From an uncultured Lachnospiraceae bacterium (GTDB lineage Bacteria; Bacillota; Clostridia; Lachnospirales; Lachnospiraceae), in the NCBI GenBank assembly GCA_910577785.1, contig CAJTNT010000007.1, positions 1-64,000 on the forward strand: 64,000 bases of DNA, given 5' to 3'. The notes under the pieces were generated by a model that searched no databases, was not told the DNA's origin, and saw only the letters and a program-made list of their open reading frames with translations. The position numbers were made by a program, and so were the translations under genes. Every line of letters begins with the position of its first letter. Position 1 is the stretch's first letter. This document shows, in pieces, positions 51,031 to 61,000 of the stretch.

Positions 51031-52245
51031 ATGTTTAAAATTAATGAAAATTACCAAAAGCTTCCTGGAAGCTATCTCTTCAGCACCATTGCCAAAAAAG
51101 TTGCAGCCTATACCCAGGCCAACCCCGACAAGGACATGATCCGCCTGGGCATCGGGGATGTGACCCAGCCCCTTGCCCCAGCAGTGATTGCCGCCATGCA
51201 CAAAGCCGTGGATGAAATGGCGGATGCAGCTACCTTCCGTGGATATGCGCCTGACTTAGGCTACGAATTTCTCCGCAGCGCCATTGCCGAGAACGATTAT
51301 AAATCCCGCGGCTGCGAGATCGCCCCGGATGAGATTTTTGTATCCGACGGCGCCAAAAGCGATTCCGCCAACATCCAGGAAATTTTTGCCCAGGACAGCA
51401 GGATTGCCGTCTGCGACCCGGTTTATCCTGTATATGTAGATTCCAACGTTATGTCCGGAAGGACAGGGAGCTATGACGCCAATACGGAGACTTGGAGCGA
51501 CGTCATCTATATGCCCTGCACGATGGAGAACGGATTTGTCCCGGAATTTCCTAAAGAGACGCCGGACATCATTTATTTATGCCTGCCCAACAACCCGACC
51601 GGGACAACCGTCACCAAGGCTCAGCTGCAGGATTGGGTGGATTATGCCAACCGGGTGGGCGCTGTTATTATCTACGATGGCGCTTATGAGGCTTATATTT
51701 CCGAAGCGGATGTGGCGCATTCCATTTATGAATGCGAAGGAGCCAGGACCTGTGCGATTGAGTTAAAGAGCTTTTCTAAGAATGCAGGCTTCACAGGCGT
51801 CCGCCTAGGCTATGCGGTTGTGCCGAAGGATCTGAAATGCGGGGACGTATCCTTGCATGGCATGTGGGCGCGCCGCCACGGCACAAAGTTCAATGGGGCG
51901 CCGTATATCGTACAGAGAGCCGGGGAGGCTACCTACAGCCCAGAAGGCAAGGCGCAGCTGAAAGCACAGGTGGCTTATTACATGAAAAATGCATCTGCCA
52001 TCAAGTCTGGCCTCCAGGCGGCAGGCTATACGGTGTTCGGCGGCGTCAACGCCCCCTATATCTGGCTGAAGACCCCGGACAAGATGACTTCCTGGGAATT
52101 TTTTGACTATCTGCTAGAGCAGGCAAATGTAGTGGGGACGCCAGGCTCCGGGTTTGGCCCAAGCGGGGAAGGGTATTTCCGGCTGACGGCGTTTGGCAGC
52201 TATGAGAATACACAGAAGGCATTGGAACGGATCCAGAAGCTGTAG
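51031..52245 (+). CDS. dapL: LL-diaminopimelate aminotransferase
   Basis: A 404-residue PLP enzyme that makes LL-diaminopimelate directly from tetrahydrodipicolinate, by-passing the succinyl or acetyl routes. ATG 51031 follows AAAAAAGGAG. Signatures: IRLGIGDVTQPLAPAVIAAM, FVSDGAKSD, LCLPNNPTGTTVT, and the Schiff-base Lys in ELKSFSKNAGFTGVRLGYAV. Together with dapF it gives the two last steps to meso-DAP. A terminator follows. Confidence 0.96.
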   Translation: MFKINENYQKLPGSYLFSTIAKKVAAYTQANPDKDMIRLGIGDVTQPLAPAVIAAMHKAVDEMADAATFRGYAPDLGYEFLRSAIAENDYKSRGCEIAPDEIFVSDGAKSDSANIQEIFAQDSRIAVCDPVYPVYVDSNVMSGRTGSYDANTETWSDVIYMPCTMENGFVPEFPKETPDIIYLCLPNNPTGTTVTKAQLQDWVDYANRVGAVIIYDGAYEAYISEADVAHSIYECEGARTCAIELKSFSKNAGFTGVRLGYAVVPKDLKCGDVSLHGMWARRHGTKFNGAPYIVQRAGEATYSPEGKAQLKAQVAYYMKNASAIKSGLQAAGYTVFGGVNAPYIWLKTPDKMTSWEFFDYLLEQANVVGTPGSGFGPSGEGYFRLTAFGSYENTQKALERIQKL

Positions 52246-52312
52246 AAGATATTTTAGAAAGTTTATTTAATTATATCGGCATTTACGTTCAGGATGATAA
52301 AGCGAAATCGAA

Positions 52313-52355
52313 AAAAACCAGGGTTCAAATTGCACAAATTTAGCCCTGGTTTTTA
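52313..52355 (+). terminator. Terminator after dapL
   Basis: AAAAACCAGGG (52313-52323) pairs with CCCTGGTTTTT (52344-52354). Confidence 0.85.
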
Positions 52356-52380
52356 TGTATTTTTACCAAAAATAGATTTT

Positions 52381-52434
52381 TTTACTAAAATTTTAGTAAA
52401 GGCACTTGAGAAAAAACCTGAAAAGCAGTAAAAT
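52381..52434 (+). promoter_or_regulatory. Palindromic operator and promoter of the glycosidase genes
   Basis: TTTACTAAAATTTTAGTAAA (52381-52400) is a perfect 20-bp palindrome. It is followed by TTGAGA (52406-52411), 17 bp and TAAAAT (52429-52434). The palindrome sits just upstream of the -35 box, suiting an activator or a repressor that responds to the target sugar. The transcript leader is ~130 nt. Confidence 0.65.
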
Positions 52435-52571
52435 GGGAGTAAGAGATGGTGAGGCAGGAAAGAGATGCTTTTGCCTGGCGGGCGTCCAAGGCCCATGGAT
52501 TTTCTGTTAGGCAGGGGTAAAGGCAGGATGGCAAAGCCAAGCTCTAAAAAATGAAAAAGGAGAGTGGAAAA

Positions 52572-55500
52572 ATGAGAGGATTTAAGAAATGTGTAGGCGC
52601 AGTCACAGCAGCCGCAATGCTCTTTACCTCCGTGCTGCCAGCAGGCGGGCTCAGCCTGACGGCTTATGCAGCGGGGAATACGGCAGGGCGCGCGGCAGCG
52701 GCAGACGTAAGCGTGCAGCTTCAGCCTGACAAGGTATCTCCCTTCAACGATACGAATGGGGATGGCCTGGGAGAGTTTGAAGGCTGGGGCACGTCCCTTT
52801 GCTGGTGGGCAAACAGGCTGGGCTACAGTAAGAAGATGACGGATCAGGCAGCAGAGGTCTTCTTCAGCGAGAACGGCCTGAACATGAACATTGGCCGTTA
52901 CAATGTGGGCGGCGGCGATAATGTGGGGGAAGTGGAAGCGCCCCCAGAGATTATGCCCAATGAGAAGGCGACCGTCTATGACCTGGAATCGGAACGTAAG
53001 CCTAGTTATGCAGGGGCGAAGATGGAGGTCAGTGAATATACTGGTATGAGTACTGCCACCTATACGGTATCTGATCCAGACTATGGGTTCAATAAGGGCA
53101 AGCCTGTTGGGAATTTTAAGTATATTGGATGGATTAACAGCTTAAGCGATTCCGCAGGGGATGGTGATAAGCTGAACTATAAGGTAAACGCACCGGAAGC
53201 TGGCTCCTATACGGTTAAGCTGCTGATGATGCACAACAGCAATACCAACCGTGACGTGGCAATTTCCGTCAATGAAGAAGAAGGGAATCTGACGGATGAG
53301 AGCAAGCAGTATGTGGTATCGAATGACGTCATCCAGCAGAGCAAGATTATTTCTGCCAGCGGCGAAAACCAGTGCCTGTTCCTGGTTACTATCCCGAATG
53401 TAGAGTTAAATGCCGGTGAGAATGACGTGAGGGTAGCGGGCAAGGCTGGCTGGACGCTGGATTTCGTCAATATGCTGGTTGTAAAATCTGATGAGGCGGG
53501 CGTATTGCCGGAAGAGCCGGACAATAACTTCCTGCATGCGCCGCATATTAGGCGTTCGGATTCTGTCGTTCCGGGCTACTGTGTGGACGTGACCAAAATT
53601 GACACCACCCAGAAGAGCATTGAACAATATCAGCAGGAGTTTACAAGGGTAGACGAAGAATGCGGCTATGCATGGAATTATGACTGGGATGCAGACAAAA
53701 GGCAGGTAAATATCCTCAAGGCTGCCATCGCCGCCAATAAGGCCAGCGGCTCTGACTTTATCGCAGAGGCATTCTCGAACTCCCCGCCATACTTTATGAC
53801 ATACAGCGGCTGCAGCTCAGGAAATGTGGACGCCAGCCAGGATAACCTGCGCAAGAACTCCTACCATGCATTCGCATCCTATATGGCAGACGTGATTGTA
53901 CATTGGGCAAACGAAGGGATTTACTTCCAGAGCACAACCCCGATGAATGAGCCGTACACCAGCTATTGGGGAGCCAACAGCGCGAAGCAGGAAGGATGTC
54001 ATTTTGACCTGGGTGATTCCGAGTCTGACATTATCGTTGCCCTGCATGACGAGCTGGAGCGGCAGGCGGCAGCAATGGAGCCAGGCGCTGCCAGGACGGC
54101 GGTTGAGAATATTATTTTCTCCGGTACGGATGAGACCAATATCGACACGCAGATTGACGCCTACAAGGCACTGTCTGACGAGGCAAAGAACGTGATCACA
54201 CGTATTGATACCCATACATACAGCGGCTCCAAGCGTACAGAACTGAGCGCATTGGCAGAGGCAGAGGGCAAGAACCTGTGGATGTCCGAGATTGACGGGG
54301 CTTCCAAGGCAGGGATAAACGCGGGTGAAATGGCTCCGGCTCTTGGCTTTGCACAGAGGATTATCAATGATGTGAGCAACTTAAGGTGCTCTGCATGGAT
54401 TATGTGGAATGCCGTTGACCTGAACGTGGATGCCAACAATGAATTTGACGTAGATACCCTTGAGGAACTGAAGACAACAACGAATGACGCTGGCGAGATT
54501 ATGTTTGATCCGGCAAACCAGGGATATTGGGGTCTGGGAGTAGGCGACCATAACAATCAGGAAATTATCCTCACCAAGAAATATGAGGCATATGGCCAGT
54601 TCTCCAGGTATATCCGCCCAGGCTATACCATTATTGGCTCCAACAGCAGCAATATGCTGGCGGCTTATGACTCCGAGGGCAAGCAGGCCGTAATCGTAGC
54701 CGTAAATACGTTAGGTGAGGACAAGACATGGGAATTTGACCTCAGCAGGTTTAAAGCGATGGGCAGAGAGATTACAGCGATCCGTACCAGCGGCACGATG
54801 GAAGACGGTGAGAAATGGCAGGACGTAACGGCTGGCGACAATATTGCCGCAGATACAGCCAACCGGAAGTTTACGGCTACCATGAAGGCAAATTCCATCA
54901 CCACATACATTGTTAAGGGCGTGGAATACGATAAGGCATTTGCAGAAAATGCTGCCAAGAGAGACGAAGATATTGCATTTATGGAAGAGATTAAGGGCGA
55001 GCTTGCCTCCTCCAGCATTCAAAAGGTGATGGAAGAGGTTCCATTAGACGCCAGCATGGTAACAGGCAGCGAGCCTTGGAATGGAGGCACAGTTGACGTT
55101 CCGGCCAACGTAGTGGATAAGAACTTCAACTCCTTCTTCGATGGCGTTACCAACGGCTGGGTGCAGATTAACATGGGCAAGAAAGAGCGGATTGCAGCCA
55201 TCGGCTATGCTCCCAGGAGCGGCTATACAGACCGGTGTGTGAATGCATCCATCTATGGCTCAAATGACGGGGAGAACTGGGATTTGCTCTACACGATTAA
55301 GAGCGCGCCGCCAGCAGGCAAATTCACCTATGCCTATACCTCCCAGTTTAAGGTAAAGGATGCAGAGTACCAGTACATTAAATATGCAGTGCCAGAAGGC
55401 GATTCCAGCGCAAACTGCAACGTGGCGGAGATCGGCATTTTCCGTCTGACCGGAGATTACAGCACGGTTGAGACGTTGGAAGAATTACTGGCCATTTACG

Positions 55501-57794
55501 ACAAGGAGATTGAAGGCAAAGAGTATGCCCCGGCAACCCAGAAGGCATATGATGATGCAGCGGCAGAGGCCAGAAGGCTGAACAATTCCACCGATGAGGG
55601 TGAAGTAGCGGCAGCATGGAAGGCATTAGTGCTTGCTTACCGCGGCTTAAGGGAAGTGAAGAAAGAGACATATAACAGCATCTCTGGTGTAGAAGGCGCA
55701 GTAAGGCGCGATACCAACGGGGATGTGATCCAGGCGCACGGCGGCCAGATCCAGCAGATTAAGAACTATGACCTGAATGGGGATGGCAAGATTACAGAGG
55801 ATGATACCTTCTGGTATTGGATTGGCGAGGACAAGACCAATGATTACCGTCCGTGCCCAGGCATCCATGTGTATATTTCCAAGGATTTATACAACTGGGA
55901 AGACAAGGGATGCGTGCTGCGGACAGTCCCGAACTGGGAGACATTTACCACCGATGAATATTTTACCAAGCTCTATGGCAGTATGCCGGAAGAGCAGCAG
56001 AGGGCTGTCTATGGAGACCTCTGGACAGCAGACAATTCTTCGGATGGCGGATGCGTGATTGAGCGTCCGAAGATGCTTTACAACGACAAGACCAAGAAAT
56101 ATGTGATCTGGTTCCATGCAGACGGCCAGGTGCCGGGCAGCACGGGCAGCAACTATGCAAAGGCAAAGGCTGGCGTAGCTATTTCTGACAGTCCGTTTGG
56201 GCCGTTCCAGCTGCAGGGAAGCTACCTGCTGAACTATGATGAGAGTGCAGACCACGGATTTGACGGTGAGGTGGGCGGCCATGTTCGCGACATGAACCTG
56301 TTCAAAGATGACGATGGCACAGGCTACGTACTGTATTCTTCTGACGGCAACCAGACTATGCATATCGCTAAGCTGAATGACGAGTACACCAATGTGGCGC
56401 AGCCAGACAACAGCAAGGCAGAGCAGGGCGTAGGCAAGGACTTCACGAGGAACTTTATCGGCGAGTCCAGGGAAGCGCCGGCCATGTTTAAGTACAATGG
56501 CAAATATTATATCATTACCTCCGGATGTACCGGATGGTCGCCAAACCGCGCAAGCTATGCGGTTGCAGACCACCCAATGGGGCCATGGACCACAGTGGGC
56601 GATCCCTGCATCGGCGCAGAGTCCAGCACGACATTTCGGACACAGAGTACCTGCGTATTCCCGGTAGATGCTGAGAAAGGCCAGTTCATCTACATGGGCG
56701 ACCGTTGGAGCAACCCGGATACCGGCAATGCATTGAGGGATTCCAGGTATGTATGGCTTCCAGTAAACTTCCTGCCAGACAATAAGATTGCCCTGCGCCG
56801 GAATATGAACTGGAGCCTGGAGGTTTTAGATTTGCTTACGGAGGTAAGGGAGTTTTCTGAGATGGATAAGTCCCTGTACACAGGCGAAAGCTGGAAGAAG
56901 GCACAGGAAGCTTATGATAAGGCATCTGTTGTCAGCGTGAACGTTTCTGCGACTGCAGACGAAGTGACCAAAGCACAGGGAGATCTTGCGGCGGCAGTGA
57001 AGGCATTACAGACCGTTAAGGATTACCTGCAGAAACAAATTGCAGCCAATACGGTTGCGGATTCCCAGAAGGGCAAGTATACGGCAGACAGCTGGGAGTT
57101 CTACCAGGCCGTGCTGAAAGACGCCAAGAACCTGCTGAGCCAGCAGAAAGTGACAGAGGAAGATGCAGCCAGCGCAATTAAGGCATTGGCTGATGCAAAG
57201 GCCAAGCTGAAAGCTGTTCCGGCAACGCCTTCCAAGAAGAACCAGACCATCAGCTACACGAAGTCTTACACGAAGGCATACGGCGATAAGGCATTTAAGC
57301 TGAAGGCTACTGTGAAGAAAGGCAATGGCAAGTTAAGCTTCAAGTCCTCCAATACGAAGGTGGCGTCTGTTGGCAAGACCACGGGCAAGGTAACAATAAA
57401 GGGCATCGGCAAGTGTACAATTACCGTGACTGCGGCAGCTACCAGCACATACAATAAGAGGACGGTCAGCGTTTCCCTGACAGTAAATCCGAAGCAGGCA
57501 GCATTAAGCAGCGTGAAGGCTGTAAAAGGCAAGAAGATGACCGTAAAATGGAAGAGGGATTCCAAGGCGACCGGATATCGCATTGAGTACTCTCTGAAGA
57601 AGAATTTCAAAGGCGCCAAGAAAGTTGTTATTAAGAAAAACAAGACTACTTCCACAAGCATCAAGAAACTGACAGCTGGGAAGAAGTACTATGTGCGTAT
57701 CCGTGCATACAAGACGGTAAAAGTGAACAAGAAAAATGTAACACTTTACGGTAAATGGAGCAAGGTAAAGACCAGTGCCAAGATTAAGAAATAA
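52572..57794 (+). CDS. Secreted GH30-GH43 dual glycosidase, probable arabinogalactan galactanase
   Basis: A 1740-residue exported protein; ATG 52572 is used because AAGGAG precedes it, while ATG 52551 lies before that site. Signal peptide 1-~34. A GH30 catalytic domain follows (EGWGTSLCWWANRLG), interrupted at ~137-310 by a beta-rich, CBM-like insert; likely acid/base Glu460 in TTPMNEPYTS and nucleophile Glu573 in LWMSEIDG. Then a CBM32/F5-8 type C domain (~820-960), a FIVAR module, and a GH43 domain (~1033-1420) resembling GH43_24 exo-beta-1,3-galactanases (VIQAHGGQIQ, ESREAPAMFKYNGKYYIITS). Two FIVARs, a Big-type Ig domain and a Lys-rich fibronectin III domain end it. GH30 endo-1,6- with GH43_24 exo-1,3-galactanase would take apart type II arabinogalactan; the subfamily calls are my recognition, not a search. 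Confidence 0.82.
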   Translation: MRGFKKCVGAVTAAAMLFTSVLPAGGLSLTAYAAGNTAGRAAAADVSVQLQPDKVSPFNDTNGDGLGEFEGWGTSLCWWANRLGYSKKMTDQAAEVFFSENGLNMNIGRYNVGGGDNVGEVEAPPEIMPNEKATVYDLESERKPSYAGAKMEVSEYTGMSTATYTVSDPDYGFNKGKPVGNFKYIGWINSLSDSAGDGDKLNYKVNAPEAGSYTVKLLMMHNSNTNRDVAISVNEEEGNLTDESKQYVVSNDVIQQSKIISASGENQCLFLVTIPNVELNAGENDVRVAGKAGWTLDFVNMLVVKSDEAGVLPEEPDNNFLHAPHIRRSDSVVPGYCVDVTKIDTTQKSIEQYQQEFTRVDEECGYAWNYDWDADKRQVNILKAAIAANKASGSDFIAEAFSNSPPYFMTYSGCSSGNVDASQDNLRKNSYHAFASYMADVIVHWANEGIYFQSTTPMNEPYTSYWGANSAKQEGCHFDLGDSESDIIVALHDELERQAAAMEPGAARTAVENIIFSGTDETNIDTQIDAYKALSDEAKNVITRIDTHTYSGSKRTELSALAEAEGKNLWMSEIDGASKAGINAGEMAPALGFAQRIINDVSNLRCSAWIMWNAVDLNVDANNEFDVDTLEELKTTTNDAGEIMFDPANQGYWGLGVGDHNNQEIILTKKYEAYGQFSRYIRPGYTIIGSNSSNMLAAYDSEGKQAVIVAVNTLGEDKTWEFDLSRFKAMGREITAIRTSGTMEDGEKWQDVTAGDNIAADTANRKFTATMKANSITTYIVKGVEYDKAFAENAAKRDEDIAFMEEIKGELASSSIQKVMEEVPLDASMVTGSEPWNGGTVDVPANVVDKNFNSFFDGVTNGWVQINMGKKERIAAIGYAPRSGYTDRCVNASIYGSNDGENWDLLYTIKSAPPAGKFTYAYTSQFKVKDAEYQYIKYAVPEGDSSANCNVAEIGIFRLTGDYSTVETLEELLAIYDKEIEGKEYAPATQKAYDDAAAEARRLNNSTDEGEVAAAWKALVLAYRGLREVKKETYNSISGVEGAVRRDTNGDVIQAHGGQIQQIKNYDLNGDGKITEDDTFWYWIGEDKTNDYRPCPGIHVYISKDLYNWEDKGCVLRTVPNWETFTTDEYFTKLYGSMPEEQQRAVYGDLWTADNSSDGGCVIERPKMLYNDKTKKYVIWFHADGQVPGSTGSNYAKAKAGVAISDSPFGPFQLQGSYLLNYDESADHGFDGEVGGHVRDMNLFKDDDGTGYVLYSSDGNQTMHIAKLNDEYTNVAQPDNSKAEQGVGKDFTRNFIGESREAPAMFKYNGKYYIITSGCTGWSPNRASYAVADHPMGPWTTVGDPCIGAESSTTFRTQSTCVFPVDAEKGQFIYMGDRWSNPDTGNALRDSRYVWLPVNFLPDNKIALRRNMNWSLEVLDLLTEVREFSEMDKSLYTGESWKKAQEAYDKASVVSVNVSATADEVTKAQGDLAAAVKALQTVKDYLQKQIAANTVADSQKGKYTADSWEFYQAVLKDAKNLLSQQKVTEEDAASAIKALADAKAKLKAVPATPSKKNQTISYTKSYTKAYGDKAFKLKATVKKGNGKLSFKSSNTKVASVGKTTGKVTIKGIGKCTITVTAAATSTYNKRTVSVSLTVNPKQAALSSVKAVKGKKMTVKWKRDSKATGYRIEYSLKKNFKGAKKVVIKKNKTTSTSIKKLTAGKKYYVRIRAYKTVKVNKKNVTLYGKWSKVKTSAKIKK

Positions 57795-58013
57795 AAGTAA
57801 GGGCAGTTCATGGAGGCGGGGGTTCCCGCCTTCCCATGGGCTGCTGTTTTTGAAAATTTGGGAAAAGAATCTGTTTTGTTGGGCAAGCGCTTGCAGAATG
57901 TGTGGCAGACGCCAGGGGATCTGTGAAAAAGCCTGCAGCGATCTGGTATTGTCTGTAGGATTGCCGGATTGCTGCAGGGGCAGTGAGAATAAAAAGAAAA
58001 GGAAAGAAAGCAT

Positions 58014-61000
58014 ATGGGTAATCGGAGATGGAAATCGGCAGCCTCCCTGATATTGGCAGCTGTACTGACGGCAGGCAGCGTGAACGTTGCATTCCCTGTC
58101 AGCGTGCAGGCCGCGGCCGTGGGAGAGGCCAGGGACGCCGCAACGGTATATTATATTGATGCGGCAAATGGAAATGACGCCAATAACGGCACATCAGAGA
58201 ACACGGCATGGAAGAGCTTTGCCAATGTGGAGAAGCTGAGCCTGACGGCTGGGCAAAAGGTACTCCTAAAGGCTGGATGTACCTGGAATGAAGAGAAGCT
58301 GATGATTAAGGATGCAAAGGGCACGGCAGAGAATCCGGTCGTGCTGGGCAAATATGGGGAGGGCGCAGACCCTGTCCTCAATGGCAACGGCAGCCCGTGG
58401 CTTGACGGCAAGATAGCAGTAAATTCTCGCCAAAAGGAAGATGTGGCCGTTGTCCATGTACAGAACTCAGAGTATATAACCATCCAGAACCTGGAAGTTA
58501 CAAACTGGGAAAGTGACGATTCTGATTTAATGGAAGATAAAAAAGGCCAGGTCGTCTATGACCAGAGCAAGTCTATGCTGACAGGTATTCTGGTGGAGAA
58601 CCGCGACGCCGGGGAATTAAAAGGCGTGGTCATCAAAGACAATTATGTCCATGATGTAAATGGCTATATGTCCAAGAATGGGGAGGAAGGCCACAAGAAA
58701 GGCTCTGGCGGCATTATGGCGCTGGTAACCGGCGGCAATGTGGAATCTTATTATACGGACTTGAAGATTACTGGCAATAAGGTAGAAAAGGTCTGCCATG
58801 AGGCCATTTATATGGAGAGCTGCTGGGCGGCGCGTGTCCTAGTGGGCGGCGCAGGAAGCCAGCAGGCAGGCAGCAAGAAATGGGTAGGCTGGCCGAATGT
58901 CTATGTGGCGCACAACTATGTCAATGACGTAGCCGGGGACGGTATTGTGCTGATCAACGCGGACGGCGGCGTGGCGGAATATAACCTGATTACCAGGAGC
59001 GCCCGTGAGCAGTGGGATTACAGCAGGAACCCGGCGCATGCGGCCATTTGGATGTGGGACTGCAACAATGTGACTATGCAGTACAATGAGGCGGCCTATA
59101 CAGAGAGCAGGCAGGACGGCATGGCGTTTGACTGTGACTATGGCAACCAGAATGTGATGTACCAGTATAATTACAGCCATGATAATAAGGGCGGTTTCTG
59201 GATGGCGTGCCCAGGGCCATATTATACAGTGAACGCCGTGGTACGCTATAATGTCAGCGTCAACGACGGGCTGTTTGACGGTTCCCGTATTATGCATATT
59301 GGCGAGTATGGGAGTATCGGGAATCAGGTTTACAACAACACGATGTATTGGAACACAGGATATGAAGATATCAAGGCTGTTGAGCAGGGAACCTGGACCT
59401 GGGGAGTGAATGGCCAGGTAGCGGCAAAGAGCAGCGGAACCGATATTTACAACAATATTTTCTGCGGCGACAGCGTGCTGTTTGAGAACCACGAGGGCGT
59501 GCGCTATGACTCGAACTGCGTATGGGGCGGCTCCGAGCGGGTATATCCCCTGGATGAGGATGTAAACGCGGTTGTTGCTAACCCGGCTTTTGTAGATGTG
59601 AAAGATTATACCAGCGGCAGCTTCAAGGATTACAAGGTAACCCTCGGAAAGGCGGAAGGCATGAGGCTAAGCGCAAATTCCCCATGTATTAATACAGGGC
59701 GGGAGTATATGGCAGTGCCAGAAGAATCTTTCCCGGAGGTTCAGCAGGAGTTAGTGAAAACCCATATCACATTGGAGAACAGGGACTATGATGGAAATGC
59801 AGTTCCCTATGCATCGGCAAATGCCGCCAACCGGCGTGTGGACATCGGGGCATTTGAGTATCAGGGGGACGGCACATATATCGGAGGCGAGGATGGAGAG
59901 TATCTGAGGGCATTAATTGCCCAGGCATCCAGCTATCAGCAGAAGGATTTTACGGCAGCTAGTTTTGCCGCCCTGCGGGATGCCATCCAGAAGGCGGAAT
60001 CCGCGCTGGCTTCCAATCCCAAACAGATCCCTGCAGCGGTGATTCGTCTGGAAAACGCATGCCTGGCAATGGAACGTGCGACAGAAGAGAAGCCGGGAGA
60101 ACAGAAGGTGAATATCCTGGCCTCTTATGGCGGCGACAATGACAATGCTGGATTTGAAAGCGACGGCATTAATTGGGGAGAATGGCAGGGCAAGGCAAGC
60201 GTCTCCACAGAGCAGGCGCGTACAGGCAGCAAGAGCCTCAAGCTTGTGCAGACTGCCAGCGGTAATACGGCATATTCAGAAATTGGCGGCGTGCCGGTGG
60301 AAAAAGACACCGAGTATGCATTTGAGGCATGGGTATACGTGGGCGAGGCAGATATTACAAAGGTGGGCTTAGAGGCCAAGCACCATGACAACGTAACTGG
60401 CAGCGGCGATTATAAGCTGGCCAATGTAAACCTGACAGCCGATGCGGAATCCGATGGGAAGGGATGGAGGAAGGCAGCCTTTACCTTCCGCACTTCAGAA
60501 TGGGATAAGGTCAGCATCAGCTTAAGCAGCAATGCGGACACCGTTTATATGGATGACGCGGCGCTTTACAAGATGGCAGGCGGGACAAAGGTGGAATTAG
60601 ACAAGGCCGGCATTGACGGGGCTTTGGCATTGACTCCGGATAACCCACAGTCTTATTATTCGGTAGATTCCTGGAAAGCATTTGCAGAAAAGACACTGGC
60701 GGCAAGGCTTGCGCGTGTGGATGCCCTGGCAACCCAGGAAAGCCTGGATCTTGCAGCAGACCAGCTGCGGGATGCATTTTATGCATTGGAAAAAGGCTCA
60801 GATAAGCGGGCTTTGCAGTTAATGTATAATCTGTGCGCAGCCAAGACGAAAGGCAGTTATACAGACGCAAGCTGGAAGAAGTTCCAGGATGCCCTCAAAG
60901 CGGCCAAGGCTGTGCTGGATAAGGCTGGTGCGCTCCAGAATGAGATTGACAGCGCATTTGCCAAGCTGGAATCTGCACGGGACGCCTTAGAAGTATTTAA

